Origin: a virus
Length of the DNA stretch: 64,000 bases
Virus record (IMG/VR): IMGVR_UViG_3300035698_020047
Coordinates: 1-64,000 of that record
Reading direction: 5' to 3' (one strand)
Shown: in pieces, positions 8,286 through 16,572 of the stretch
Numbering within the stretch: the stretch's first letter is position 1
Layout of the letters: each line of letters opens with the position of its first letter
Notes under the pieces: model-generated
What the model was told of the DNA's origin: nothing
What the model saw: the letters and a program-made list of their open reading frames with translations, nothing else
Databases searched by the model: none
Program-made: the position numbers and the translations under genes

Positions 8286-8464
8286 ATACAATAGTCTTAG
8301 CGTTGATGCTGGCTAGCGCGTGGGCGCTTGTTGTTATCCCGCTCAAAATCCATGTAATCTGGAGATACTGGATTACCCTCATATTACCGATGGCGATGCT
8401 GCTGTCGATTGGTTTGATGTACTTTGGAATATTTCAATGGATAGAGAAGTTGATATCCAATTAA
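8270..8464 (+). CDS. Small membrane protein, two transmembrane helices
   Basis: Protein of 64 aa made of two hydrophobic helices: about residues 6-25 (DTIVLALMLASAWALVVIPL) and 33-56 (YWITLILPMAMLLSIGLMYF), with a short basic link between. It overlaps the gene before by 16 bases and the one after by 28. Small two-helix proteins in phages can be holins, antiholins or superinfection factors; no endolysin lies next to it, so none of these is supported. Confidence 0.55.
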   Translation: MYNAIDTIVLALMLASAWALVVIPLKIHVIWRYWITLILPMAMLLSIGLMYFGIFQWIEKLISN

Positions 8465-8745
8465 TCCAATATCGTGCTCTCAGTCTTTGGGTACCGCGTG
8501 TTGGAGACGTTATCATTAAACATGGGTGGTTTATTCGTACTAAATGGTTCGGAGTAGTCAATTTTATTAATTCAGACGGATCACTAAACATCATTAAAGA
8601 CGGGTTAATGAGCTTGCTAGTGGCAACTGCTCCAGAAGTGATGCGTGGTAAATCAATTGAATTAGGCCAAGGCCAGATTAAAACATCGACAGCTGGCGCT
8701 TACACAATAATGCAACACGATGCTGATGTGGTGTGGTATGTTTGA
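8437..8745 (+). CDS. Hypothetical protein, 102 aa
   Basis: Not recognised. The start is placed at ATG 8437 (MDREVDIQLIQ), inside the end of the membrane protein gene; an upstream in-frame ATG would give an implausible Cys-rich leader antisense to membrane coding. The protein looks beta-rich (PRVGDVIIKHGWFIRTKWFGVVNFI) and carries a conserved-looking GDVIxxHGW segment that could form a small barrel. Overlaps the following gene by eight bases. Confidence 0.6.
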   Translation: MDREVDIQLIQYRALSLWVPRVGDVIIKHGWFIRTKWFGVVNFINSDGSLNIIKDGLMSLLVATAPEVMRGKSIELGQGQIKTSTAGAYTIMQHDADVVWYV

Positions 8746-9271
8746 ACCTCCTACTTTATTGCCTTATCCAGAAATAGCTGACGCCATTAGCTGCGCAGAG
8801 ATTCGCGGTGTGTTCTGCTATGTGGTTGACACATATGAGCCTGGAATCGCTGTTGTAATAAAGCTGCAAGATGGCGATAGTGGGATTGTTATTGGGGGGT
8901 GGGATGGAAAGCACGTCAGCCCCACAGATGAGATATGGGGGCAGTCACAAGAATTCCTGACGCATTCTGCATATATGTTCATACAAGTAATGCAGCGTAT
9001 AGGAATTGACCAAGCTGAGTTTTTCATATCCAAAGATGGTATATTGGTGGATGTTCAACTGTCATTGAATAAGCTCATTGGGCCTGGGATGCTTAGGGAC
9101 ATATTCTCAGATATTTCTAAAACTCAAAATGTAAAAGAAATGTCTGTTTTAGACGACGATAAGATAAAAGAGCTGAGCACTTCTGGTAGCAGCTACATTT
9201 TAAAGCCAAGTCGGTACCGCTACTACGCACGTAGTGATGATAGCATACTACCGTTATACGCCCGTATTTAA
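8738..9271 (+). CDS. Hypothetical protein, 177 aa
   Basis: Not recognised. Starts at ATG 8738 (MFEPPTLLPYPEIADAI), overlapping the previous stop. Alternating beta strands (GVFCYVVDTYEPGIAVVIKL, SGIVIGG) are followed by a helical middle (FLTHSAYMFIQVMQRIGI) and a C-terminus ending KPSRYRYYARSDDSILPLYA. No catalytic signature. The next gene, a kinase, starts six bases downstream. Confidence 0.65.
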   Translation: MFEPPTLLPYPEIADAISCAEIRGVFCYVVDTYEPGIAVVIKLQDGDSGIVIGGWDGKHVSPTDEIWGQSQEFLTHSAYMFIQVMQRIGIDQAEFFISKDGILVDVQLSLNKLIGPGMLRDIFSDISKTQNVKEMSVLDDDKIKELSTSGSSYILKPSRYRYYARSDDSILPLYARI

Positions 9272-9276
9272 ACACA

Positions 9277-9828
9277 ATGCTGATAGTAATGTGCGGGTAT
9301 CCCAAATCTGGTAAGTCAACCTTTGTCGACATTCTGATGCAGTATGTTGCGCATCCAGTGCATCTTGTGCGGCCAAGCGATTGGCGTCCTGAGGATGAAT
9401 TGACGGCGGCTGAGAATTCAAAGTGGCAGCTTGCGTGTTGGGAATACGCGATTGATAAAGCCACTGAACTGGTGTCCGTTGAACCCGCTGGCGTGGTAAT
9501 ATTTGATACGTGTGGTGCTTCGTCGGAGCCGCTTGAGACTTTAATGTCGGTAGCCAGGTCACATGGCCATAAAGTAGTCGCGATTTTTATGGCGACTCCG
9601 CGTGTTATGTGCGAGGAGAGAATTGACCCGTATATAATTCAAAAGTATATTGATAGAATCCATAATACCGTGTTTAGGTATAAAACCATTTGCGATAACT
9701 TGATAGTCGTAAAATACCATAAGGTTGAACAATGGCACCACAGATCGGAAAGCATCGCCAACCATTTAGGCCTAAGGTTAAGTCTAAATCCAGATCTGAG
9801 ATCCGACCTAAAAACGCGGCGAGAATAG
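9277..9828 (+). CDS. P-loop kinase, nucleotide/polynucleotide kinase-like
   Basis: Protein of 183 aa with an N-terminal Walker A loop GYPKSGKST (residues 7-15) directly after the first beta strand, as in small kinases of the AAA_33 / polynucleotide kinase type. VVIFDTCGASSEPL supplies the second acidic strand, and a later Arg-containing segment (ATPRVMCEERI) could be the lid. Possible substrates are nucleotides, DNA or RNA ends, or a modified base; the sequence does not decide. Its last 97 bases overlap the glycosyltransferase gene in another frame, which implies coupled expression. Confidence 0.78.
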   Translation: MLIVMCGYPKSGKSTFVDILMQYVAHPVHLVRPSDWRPEDELTAAENSKWQLACWEYAIDKATELVSVEPAGVVIFDTCGASSEPLETLMSVARSHGHKVVAIFMATPRVMCEERIDPYIIQKYIDRIHNTVFRYKTICDNLIVVKYHKVEQWHHRSESIANHLGLRLSLNPDLRSDLKTRRE

Positions 9829-10643
9829 TATGGAACCCAATAATACTGGACGATTGCGGGGTTGTAACGGGATGCGATGCGAGATATGAATGGATGCTTC
9901 CATGGTGGTTTGACCATTATAGTAAACATAATAAATACCCAGTTTATTTTGTTAACTTTGGAATGTCTAATAATGCGGTTGAATGGTGCCAGCAGCACGG
10001 ACAAGTAATTGACTTGAAGTTTAATTGCCCGCGAAAGCGGAACTGGTTTAAGAAGCCTTTGGCGGTTTTATCATGTCCTCTTAAACGCATTTTTTGGATT
10101 GATCTTGATTGTGAGATTAGGGGGGATATTGCTCCTATGTTTGGGTATATTGGTGAAGGCATAGCCGTTACATTAGACCCACACAATCCGTGGGTTAAGA
10201 CTAAGCCAGTTGTTGCAAGCGGCATCGTTGGCACTAAGCATAATAACCCATTGATTCTAAAGTGGGGCACACAATGCATGTCTAGTACTAGGGTGCGTGG
10301 CGATCAGGAAGTTTTAAACCAAATAATACATACTAGGCGCGACCAGTTAATAATAATGCCGCCAGAGTATCAATGGCTTAGGATAGATGGGGACAATCCG
10401 AAGGCTTTGATAATGCATTGGACTGGATCGAGGGGCACCGACCATATTCGAGTGCAGATGGGGTTACCACCATTGTCGGGACGCCGGTATTATACCAAAC
10501 GTAGCCAAGAAGATGTTATCAGCGATAGGCGGAAGAAGCACAAACACAACGTCACAAGCCTGGCGGTCCGCGCTGCTGCGAAAAAGAGGAGAACTAGTAG
10601 GGTTCGACGCGACATTTCACCGCGTAGGAAGAAGCGGAGGTAG
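9732..10643 (+). CDS. Glycosyltransferase, GT-A fold
   Basis: Protein of 303 aa. A basic N-terminal leader precedes a GT-A core. The sugar-nucleotide/metal motif is the DLD at residues 124-126 within IFWIDLDCEIRGDI, followed by a VASGIVGTKHNNPL acceptor-side segment and a GDQEVLNQIIH segment as in GT8-type or related enzymes. The last 55 residues are extremely basic (KKRRTSRVRRDISPRRKKRR), an unusual tail that could bind DNA. The donor and acceptor are unknown: glycosylation of phage DNA, of virion proteins or of host surface sugars are all possible. It overlaps the kinase gene by 97 bases and meets the next minus-strand gene stop to stop. Confidence 0.8.
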   Translation: MAPQIGKHRQPFRPKVKSKSRSEIRPKNAARIVWNPIILDDCGVVTGCDARYEWMLPWWFDHYSKHNKYPVYFVNFGMSNNAVEWCQQHGQVIDLKFNCPRKRNWFKKPLAVLSCPLKRIFWIDLDCEIRGDIAPMFGYIGEGIAVTLDPHNPWVKTKPVVASGIVGTKHNNPLILKWGTQCMSSTRVRGDQEVLNQIIHTRRDQLIIMPPEYQWLRIDGDNPKALIMHWTGSRGTDHIRVQMGLPPLSGRRYYTKRSQEDVISDRRKKHKHNVTSLAVRAAAKKRRTSRVRRDISPRRKKRR

Positions 10644-11006
10644 TTAGCGTCGTCCGGTGCTTTCATTCCACTCTCCTTCGCCAGGAGGTGGAGGGTCTCC
10701 GCCATCACGTCTAGTTGAGTTGTTGGGTACTTCGTCTTTGAGGGCTTCGGCGTTATCGTCGACTGGGGTTGGACAACAAGAGAGTACCTCTTCAGTTTCG
10801 AGCCATTCTTGGATTCCGAATTTACCACCAGCCAGGCGTTTTCCACCAATGTCTGCCGTCAGGCTCGCTATCACAGCGGTGGGAAGTGCACCAAGTGCTT
10901 CTTCCAAACTCACTGCTGCCACATTCTTTTCCAAGTTGTTGGGTAGTTGTACGAATCCATTGATGATTGGAAACTGGCGAACGATTGTGATGGTCTCTGA
11001 TGACAT
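10644..11006 (-). CDS. Hypothetical protein, 120 aa
   Basis: Not recognised. Minus-strand gene with a good ribosome site (ACGAGGATAAATT before ATG). The N-terminus is hydrophobic and beta-like (ETITIVRQFPIINGFVQLP). The middle helix is Ala-rich, and the C-terminal 35 residues are Pro/Gly/Asp-rich and likely disordered (GGDPPPPGEGEWNES). It shares its upstream gap of 41 bases with the divergent gene at 11048. Confidence 0.65.
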   Translation of the reverse strand: MSSETITIVRQFPIINGFVQLPNNLEKNVAAVSLEEALGALPTAVIASLTADIGGKRLAGGKFGIQEWLETEEVLSCCPTPVDDNAEALKDEVPNNSTRRDGGDPPPPGEGEWNESTGRR

Positions 11007-11047
11007 AATTTATCCTCGTATGATATCTTTGATTAGTATATAATATC

Positions 11048-11695
11048 GTGTCACGAGTATTCATAATTGGCGGTGGCCCCAGCCTGCGTGACTTCAAATT
11101 CAAGAAGTTGCGAGGCCACGACTGTATATCTGTTAATAAGGCGATATTTCGCGTCCCAGACCCAAAATATTTTATTACTATTGACCACAGCTTCTTGAAC
11201 AAGATAGGTGAGAAGAGGGCGATAATAAAGAGTTCGAAAGCTACCAAATTTTTTATAGCTAATTATGCGTCGGGTCAGCTAGCTGATAGAGGGGGTAAGA
11301 TATTTTGTACTAAGACCAGGAAGCACTATGAACTCGCTGAGTTTGATGTGGTTGTGAGGAGCAGGGGATATGGTGGGCTTGGCACACAATGGAATGATTT
11401 TAGAAATGGCAACTGCAGCGGGTATTGTGCGTTCCAGCTAGCGACACTATTGGGGTATGATGAGATCTACTTGTTTGGACTTGACTTAACCACTATTGGT
11501 GGGCAAACACATTATCATGATGGGTATAAGGGGCAAAGACCTGAGTCATTTAAGAAATCACTGTCGCAATATTTTGTGCATTTCACGTCTGGGATTAAGG
11601 ATGCTAAGAATCGCGGAATTAAGGTGGTTTCATGCTCTAAGGTTAGTCGTTTAAATGATCTGATTCCGTTTGTTGCGCCTTCAAAGGTGTTATGA
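11048..11695 (+). CDS. Putative sugar transferase / DUF115-like protein
   Basis: Protein of 215 aa beginning at GTG 11048. The N-terminal signature FIIGGGPSLRDFKF followed by ISVNKAIFRVPDPKYFITID resembles the GxGPSL nucleotide-sugar-binding start of DUF115 / MptE-like and sialyltransferase-like proteins. A later LLGYDEIYLFGLDL segment and a THYHDGY motif also occur in that broad group. Close neighbours include a glycosyltransferase and a kinase, which fits a sugar-modification cluster, but enzyme activity is inference. The 3' end overlaps the convergent adenylosuccinate lyase gene by 53 bases. Confidence 0.65.
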   Translation: MSRVFIIGGGPSLRDFKFKKLRGHDCISVNKAIFRVPDPKYFITIDHSFLNKIGEKRAIIKSSKATKFFIANYASGQLADRGGKIFCTKTRKHYELAEFDVVVRSRGYGGLGTQWNDFRNGNCSGYCAFQLATLLGYDEIYLFGLDLTTIGGQTHYHDGYKGQRPESFKKSLSQYFVHFTSGIKDAKNRGIKVVSCSKVSRLNDLIPFVAPSKVL

Positions 11696-13109
11696 CTGAC
11701 TCTATGAAGTAATCGACTTGATCAACGGCCAGACCTGTTAGATGAAAGTCGCTATCGGGGCCCATAACTTCAGCCCCCAAATCTATCCCCTCAAACTCTG
11801 GCAGCAGTGAAACTTGATATACCACTCCTGGGTCTCCTGTTGCGCGGCATTGGAGAGTACATTGTTTGATTTTCTCGTGCAACTCTTGTCGGTTCGCACC
11901 GTGCTTAACCCCAATCATCAATATTTTCTCTGTCATCAAGAATTCAATCTTGTGCGATAGGTTCGACGATATTGCCACTTCATTGACAACCAGCCCGTCG
12001 AACACCCTATGCATTGTGTCAATGATACCATCGGCCGTTAGGTATGACTCCGGCAGTAACAACCTTCTGGCGCTAGAATCATCGAGAGAACGTTCAAGCC
12101 ATTGCTCAGCTGCGACTGTCATCGAGGTACTAGCCATAGGAATTAAGAATTTAGCTAGACCGCACACGCGCTCGCAGTAGAGCGGGTTTTGTTTATATGG
12201 CATCGCAGAGGAGCCTACTTGTTTGGAACCAAACCCTTCCATCAATTCCTTCTTCCCGGCCAGCAGGCGGATATCAGTGGCTATCTTCTGGCATACGGCT
12301 CCAAGTGCGGCTAGTGAACTCGCGATTATCGCGTCGCTGATCCTGGGGTATGTCTGGCCAGTTATGTAGTAATGTCCTTTTGGTTCTTGGAAACCTAATG
12401 CACGTGCAACCATCCCATCTAATATGCGGACCTTCATCGCAGCATCTTTTCTCGTTGTGTCTGGTCCCTCAAATAATTCTAAGAATGAGGCTTGCGTACC
12501 CGTGGCACCTTTGACGCCTCGTATGCGGAGGTATTCATAATTATGATTGAGTTGTTCTAGGACTAAGTATAGGTCGTGTGCCCAAGATGCTGCTCTCTTC
12601 CCGACGGTAGTTGGTTGCGCCGGTTGGAAATGCGTTAATCCTAATGTTGCAGTACTTTTGTGGAGTTCAGCAAAGTCGCCGACTTTGATGATCAAATTGA
12701 TAAGTTTAGATATTATAAGCTCGAGTGATTCTCTGATGCGGAGAGAATCTGCGTTATCAACCACAAACTGGCTAGTGGCTCCCATATGGATAATACCCTT
12801 AGCTAGCGGTGCATGAGTTCCAAATTCAGCGATATGGGCCATTACGTCGTGGTGTGTTTCTTTTTCGAATTTAGCGGCCAGCTCCAGATCGATAGGTTCT
12901 TCGAGGGCCTTTTCCAATTCTGACAACTGCTCTACGGTAATTGGTAGCTGCAGGCCATATTGGGCTTTGGCTAATTCGTACCAGAGCTTACGCCATAATT
13001 TGAACTTGTGATTCTCACTCCAGATGTGTGACATACGTTCTGAAGCGCAGCGTGTTACGAGTGGTGACTGGTATGTATCCATATCCTTAAAATACTGGTG
13101 TTCATGCAA
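11643..13109 (-). CDS. purB: Adenylosuccinate lyase, eukaryote-like type
   Basis: Cleaves adenylosuccinate to AMP and fumarate, and SAICAR to AICAR. Protein of 488 aa in the fumarase/aspartase superfamily. The signature SSAMPYKQNP is at residues 300-309, with HHDVMAH (about 86-92), GIIHMGATSQF (105-115) and THFQPAQPTTVGK (159-171), which hold the catalytic and substrate residues. The whole sequence, including the N-terminal FKLWRKLWYELAKAQ and RGVKGATGTQASFL segments, resembles human ADSL as I remember it more than the shorter E. coli or Bacillus forms. Start is ATG 13109 or the internal ATG 13082 (MDTYQSPLVTR); neither has a strong ribosome site. A complete lyase is rare in a phage, and it sits alone on the minus strand. 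Confidence 0.95.
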   Translation of the reverse strand: MHEHQYFKDMDTYQSPLVTRCASERMSHIWSENHKFKLWRKLWYELAKAQYGLQLPITVEQLSELEKALEEPIDLELAAKFEKETHHDVMAHIAEFGTHAPLAKGIIHMGATSQFVVDNADSLRIRESLELIISKLINLIIKVGDFAELHKSTATLGLTHFQPAQPTTVGKRAASWAHDLYLVLEQLNHNYEYLRIRGVKGATGTQASFLELFEGPDTTRKDAAMKVRILDGMVARALGFQEPKGHYYITGQTYPRISDAIIASSLAALGAVCQKIATDIRLLAGKKELMEGFGSKQVGSSAMPYKQNPLYCERVCGLAKFLIPMASTSMTVAAEQWLERSLDDSSARRLLLPESYLTADGIIDTMHRVFDGLVVNEVAISSNLSHKIEFLMTEKILMIGVKHGANRQELHEKIKQCTLQCRATGDPGVVYQVSLLPEFEGIDLGAEVMGPDSDFHLTGLAVDQVDYFIESVITPLKAQQTESDHLND

Positions 13110-13153
13110 AAATAAATTGAATGTGTGAGTCCCCGAGTTAGGAGACGAAAATT

Positions 13154-13561
13154 ATGGCAAGTCAGCCACTAAATACAACGATTAGCGTTTTTAGACGGGT
13201 TCGATCGCAACGTGAAGCGCAACGCCACGATTCGATCAAGAACATAACAGACAGACTGCGCAGATTGATACTGGTTGATCCCGGCAACGAGATCAGAACC
13301 AGTGTCCAATCGAGAGATACGGCCGTTACCGATTTCTCGACTTACATGGGACAGGCAAGCGCCGTGGCTGGAAGAGGACATCCGATTGTTGTTGGTGTTC
13401 AGGCTCGTAAGGACTTCGAAGTCATCACCCAGCTTACCGGAATCGATTTCCCGGTTGAAATCGGTAGCGATAAGTTCGTTCAAGAGAACGCCGCAAACGT
13501 TGGTGGCGATCTTTACCAGGATGCTCGTGATACTACGGGCGGCGACACCAACAGGCTTTAA
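13154..13561 (+). CDS. Hypothetical protein, own transcription unit, 135 aa
   Basis: Not recognised. Strong ribosome site (TTAGGAGACGAAAATT before ATG) and a terminator hairpin 28 bases after the stop make this a single-gene unit at the head of the virion gene block. The protein has a basic helical N-terminus (FRRVRSQREAQRHDSIKNI), a middle with small residues (YMGQASAVAGRGHPIVVGVQ) and a polar C-terminus. A structural or head-decoration role would fit isolation and strong signals, but this is inference. Confidence 0.65.
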   Translation: MASQPLNTTISVFRRVRSQREAQRHDSIKNITDRLRRLILVDPGNEIRTSVQSRDTAVTDFSTYMGQASAVAGRGHPIVVGVQARKDFEVITQLTGIDFPVEIGSDKFVQENAANVGGDLYQDARDTTGGDTNRL

Positions 13562-13588
13562 GCCTGTTACAACACGAACTCACACTTC

Positions 13589-13624
13589 CAGTGGCCCGGA
13601 CAATCCGGGCCACTGTTGTATTAT
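13589..13624 (+). terminator. Rho-independent terminator
   Basis: A perfect 12-bp stem (CAGTGGCCCGGA paired with TCCGGGCCACTG) with a three-base loop CAA is followed by TTGTATTAT. Confidence 0.88.
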
Positions 13625-13627
13625 AAC

Positions 13628-13636
13628 TCAAATATA
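13628..13636 (+). promoter_or_regulatory. Candidate late promoter element TCAAATATA
   Basis: Exact copy of the recurrent element, directly after a terminator and 21 bases before the ATG at 13658. The order terminator, element, ribosome site (CGGAGATATAAT), start is what a promoter would show. Confidence 0.55.
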
Positions 13637-13657
13637 CTATAGATTCGGAGATATAAT

Positions 13658-14224
13658 ATGCCTAATACAGTCCCATTTACAGCGTACTTCAGAATGGTTC
13701 CGGAACGTGGAGAGGGTAAGCGTTTTGAAATCTGGCGGAGCCGCGAACGCATTGCGCGCCTCGTGTGGCTAGACCTGAATACGGTACTCGAAGATTCTGT
13801 GCCATTCAATTCGGCTGGTGATACGGCGGGTACTGCTAACTTCGCGGTACCAGGAGGCACCATCACTTGGAGTTTGGCTCAAGATGCTGACTCTAATAGC
13901 TCAAGTATGAATGCGGTAGCATTTAAACCACAATTTGGTGAATCCCCAGATCAACTAACAGTGGTCGGTTTTGTTGAGCAAGATGATACTGTGCCATATG
14001 GTGAGAAGCAATTAATTAGCGGTGGCAGGGTCTGGAATGGCCCTGCGGCTGGAGCGCCTGGAGTTACCATAAGCACTATGCCAACTACCGCAAACCAAGC
14101 GGCGGCGGCAGCACTTAAGGCGTTACTCGAAGCTTCCATCATATCTGTACCTGTAGAGATGATTAAACTTGAAATAAATGGCGTAGCCTACGGTCGGGGC
14201 GCGATTCATTTCCCAAGACCATAA
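13658..14224 (+). CDS. Putative virion protein, 188 aa
   Basis: Not recognised by family. Beta-rich protein (FTAYFRMVPERGEGKRFEIW, PGGTITWSLAQDAD, DQLTVVGFVEQDD) with an Ala-rich helix in the C-terminal third (TTANQAAAAALKALLEAS). It is led by a late promoter candidate and is first in the run of neck and tail genes, so a structural or head-tail role is likely. No enzymatic signature. Confidence 0.65.
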   Translation: MPNTVPFTAYFRMVPERGEGKRFEIWRSRERIARLVWLDLNTVLEDSVPFNSAGDTAGTANFAVPGGTITWSLAQDADSNSSSMNAVAFKPQFGESPDQLTVVGFVEQDDTVPYGEKQLISGGRVWNGPAAGAPGVTISTMPTTANQAAAAALKALLEASIISVPVEMIKLEINGVAYGRGAIHFPRP

Positions 14225-14242
14225 AACTATAAAGAGAATATT

Positions 14243-14506
14243 ATGAGCGAATTTGGGCCAGACGCTATAGCCGACAAAATGGAATTAATCTCTGAAGAAG
14301 ATGACCAGAGAGCTGTAATCGCTGGCATTAAGAAAGTAGCCGATGAGGGGACTGATATAAAGGAAGTGGGTAGAATACTCATGCTATTGGCTAAATGCGG
14401 GATGGACGCGATTGAGAAAGTTGCATTACAGAGCATTGAAGCTTTAAAGAAGGATCCATCTAGTATTGACGCCGTACGTGCCGCATTAGGCAAGTATGTT
14501 GCGTGA
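14243..14506 (+). CDS. Small helical hypothetical protein, 87 aa
   Basis: Not recognised. All-helical and acidic (DKMELISEEDDQRAVIAGIK, RILMLLAKCGMDAIEKVA, AVRAALGKYV). It has a plausible ribosome site (AAAGAGAATATT). It lies between two structural genes and may be an assembly factor. No known motif. Confidence 0.6.
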   Translation: MSEFGPDAIADKMELISEEDDQRAVIAGIKKVADEGTDIKEVGRILMLLAKCGMDAIEKVALQSIEALKKDPSSIDAVRAALGKYVA

Positions 14507-14530
14507 CGCAATCCTGTTCGGGGGTACAAT

Positions 14531-14539
14531 TCAAATCTA
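14531..14539 (+). promoter_or_regulatory. Candidate late promoter element TCAAATCTA
   Basis: One-base variant of the recurrent element, ending 24 bases before the ATG at 14564, followed by TTATAGAG. Confidence 0.45.
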
Positions 14540-14563
14540 TTATAGAGACCAGAGGACTACACT

Positions 14564-15313
14564 ATGGCTATAATGGGACCATCCGAACTCCCCTACATTC
14601 TGCAAGTTGATAGCGAGCCGATGAAGAAGTATGTGCTTTCAAAGCTCGGTTGGCCGACTGTTGAGGTAGAAGTAGGGGAAGATCAATGGGAAACGGTACT
14701 TCGAGTAACTGGTAACTTTATTGCTCATTACTTCTCCAAAGAACAGATGTTTGGGTTGTTTTATACTAGCCCTCTAGAGAACACCTACGATCTGCCGGCT
14801 GGTGCGTATTGGATCCAAGAAGTGGCTTGGGATCCAGTCACTACAATGATCGATCAGATATTCGGTGCAGAGAGCTTCTTGTTTAACATCGGTAATATTA
14901 CCGGGATTCAGCAGATCCTTACTGACTATCATATGCTGCAGTCTTATCGCCGGTTCAGCGCGAGGATACTTGGTAATGAAGGGCACTGGGAAGTTTTAGG
15001 TGATAATAAAATAAGGCTTTACCCGACGCCGAAGGGCTCATTCCCGGTGGTAATACTTTATATCCCAGCCATCACCACTTGGCGGACGCCGGCCAATAAG
15101 CTTCTGGCAATGGATATGCTGTTGGCTGAGACAATGATAATGCTTGGTGCTGTGCGAGGTAAGTTTAGCGGCATTCCAAGTCCTGATGGCGGCTCATTGA
15201 CGCTTGATGGCACCGATATGAGACAAAAAGGATATGAACTTCGCGATAAGATAATGGCAGATGCGATGCTGCTGTCCGACGATCCACAAGCCAGTGCTAT
15301 CTATAGGTATTAA
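14564..15313 (+). CDS. Putative neck / head-tail connector protein, gp13-like
   Basis: Protein of 249 aa. The N-terminal half (YVLSKLGWPTVEVEVGEDQW, VLRVTGNFIAHYFSKEQ) and the later beta segment (GDNKIRLYPTPKG) resemble the neck or connector proteins found just before sheath genes in T4-related phages. The C-terminus is helical (DMRQKGYELRDKIMADAMLL). The order connector, closure protein, sheath completion protein, sheath matches the T4 order 13-14-15-18. Sequence identity to gp13 is not obvious by eye, so the name is partly positional. The 3' end overlaps the next gene (TAATG). Confidence 0.65.
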   Translation: MAIMGPSELPYILQVDSEPMKKYVLSKLGWPTVEVEVGEDQWETVLRVTGNFIAHYFSKEQMFGLFYTSPLENTYDLPAGAYWIQEVAWDPVTTMIDQIFGAESFLFNIGNITGIQQILTDYHMLQSYRRFSARILGNEGHWEVLGDNKIRLYPTPKGSFPVVILYIPAITTWRTPANKLLAMDMLLAETMIMLGAVRGKFSGIPSPDGGSLTLDGTDMRQKGYELRDKIMADAMLLSDDPQASAIYRY

Positions 15314-15732
15314 TGATGGCTTCTAGATATACAGTATCAGTGGTGTTGAATGTGATTAGAGGCGATAGAGTTCTTGTGCCTGGGTGTGAGCCGACCTCAA
15401 CACTGACATCTACACGTATGATGGCAGAGATGCGAGCCCAGGGATTATGCCAGTGTGCTATCGTTGATTTGGCTGATATCTTAGAGGCCATACCTGGGTC
15501 ATATACTAAGCTTATCCCCAACTCCGGCCACCAAGGTAGCCGCAAGTTGTTGTTTTTGCCGCCATACGCACAGAAATGCCCATGCGGCGAAGTGTATCGA
15601 GAAGATTACTACCAAATATTAAGGGATTTGTGCAGGGAAGCTACTGATGAAGAAGTAGAAGAGATAAGAGGATGCGATTCGTTTTCTATTAATTCGTGCG
15701 AAGCGGCACCACAATGGAGAGGGCAAGAATGA
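15313..15732 (+). CDS. Hypothetical protein, 139 aa, Cys-containing
   Basis: Not recognised. Starts at ATG 15313 on the previous stop codon. A beta N-terminus (RYTVSVVLNVIRGDRVLVPG) is followed by a helix and a CPCGEVYREDYY segment; with CQCAI and the C-terminal cysteines this could be metal-binding. It lies between two putative neck genes and may be a small connector or accessory protein. Confidence 0.6.
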   Translation: MMASRYTVSVVLNVIRGDRVLVPGCEPTSTLTSTRMMAEMRAQGLCQCAIVDLADILEAIPGSYTKLIPNSGHQGSRKLLFLPPYAQKCPCGEVYREDYYQILRDLCREATDEEVEEIRGCDSFSINSCEAAPQWRGQE

Positions 15733-16283
15733 TACATCGATTTTCCAGGTCGGGTGGAGCTTCAGTTCCAAACCCCGTAGGGTTCAGGACCGATATGCAG
15801 CGTACTCATCCGCTTCATCAGTTACATGATGACGCCAGCGCCGATCATAGTTATGCCGCGAGCGTAGCTGATGAGATAATAAATATTAGCGGTGCCGAAT
15901 CGTTGGTTTACGCTAGGGCTGAGAGTCAATCATTTGATGATGTGTACGAGGAAGAGCCAGATCCAGTATATCGCCCGGCCAAGATACTGAAAGCTTATTT
16001 CCCTCCGCAGCCACTGGCTGCTCAGTTGACTCCATGGGGCGTGGACTTTGAGAACCAAGCTACTGTCGTGTTTTCGAAAGAGCAGGTTATCAGAGAATTC
16101 GGCGATAGGATGATCATAATCGGCGATGTGATTGAACTGCCATACAATGCGTCGGGCGTTTCTCCTGATAAATTCAGGGTATTGAATGCGTTCGACTCAG
16201 GGAATTTTCGTTATAATTGGTTATATTGGAGCTGTAATGTCGAGAACTTAACAGACGACATTACTGTAGAGCCAGATGCCTAG
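15729..16283 (+). CDS. Putative head-closure / neck protein, gp14-like
   Basis: Protein of 184 aa. Start at ATG 15729 in an ATGA overlap, with GAGAGGG upstream; upstream in-frame ATGs are less well placed. The second half reads as a beta-barrel closure domain (AKILKAYFPPQPL, ATVVFSKEQVIREFGDRMII, GDVIELPYNASG, FRVLNAFDS), the pattern of head-closure proteins in contractile-tailed phages. Identification as the gp14 counterpart rests on this pattern and on gene order. Confidence 0.6.
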   Translation: MIHRFSRSGGASVPNPVGFRTDMQRTHPLHQLHDDASADHSYAASVADEIINISGAESLVYARAESQSFDDVYEEEPDPVYRPAKILKAYFPPQPLAAQLTPWGVDFENQATVVFSKEQVIREFGDRMIIIGDVIELPYNASGVSPDKFRVLNAFDSGNFRYNWLYWSCNVENLTDDITVEPDA

Positions 16284-16572
16284 AATAGAATCTGACATTA
16301 AAACAGCCGACGATTTTGTGGGTGCCTTTGAGGAGTTTCAGGACCTTGCCAAAGAACAGGTTGACAAGGTCGGTGATCAGATGACTGAACTGATTAAATC
16401 GAAGGGGGTAAAAGCAGAAAAGACAGATTTAGAGTCTTCAGATGACGGTGGCTTTATGATTATGGTTGATCCGAGTGATATCGAAAAGGCTGAGAGGCTA
16501 GGCTTGCGCGACACGGTAGCCCAAAGTATGCTTATTATGATTAAACAACGGATGATATCGGAATTTGGGTAA
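16276..16572 (+). CDS. Hypothetical protein, 98 aa
   Basis: Not recognised. Overlaps the previous gene by eight bases and the next by one. N-terminal helices (DDFVGAFEEFQDLAKEQVDK) are followed by a short beta hairpin (GGFMIMVDPSD) and a C-terminal helix (DTVAQSMLIMIKQRMISEF). It is probably a small neck or tail-completion component by position. Confidence 0.6.
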   Translation: MPRIESDIKTADDFVGAFEEFQDLAKEQVDKVGDQMTELIKSKGVKAEKTDLESSDDGGFMIMVDPSDIEKAERLGLRDTVAQSMLIMIKQRMISEFG

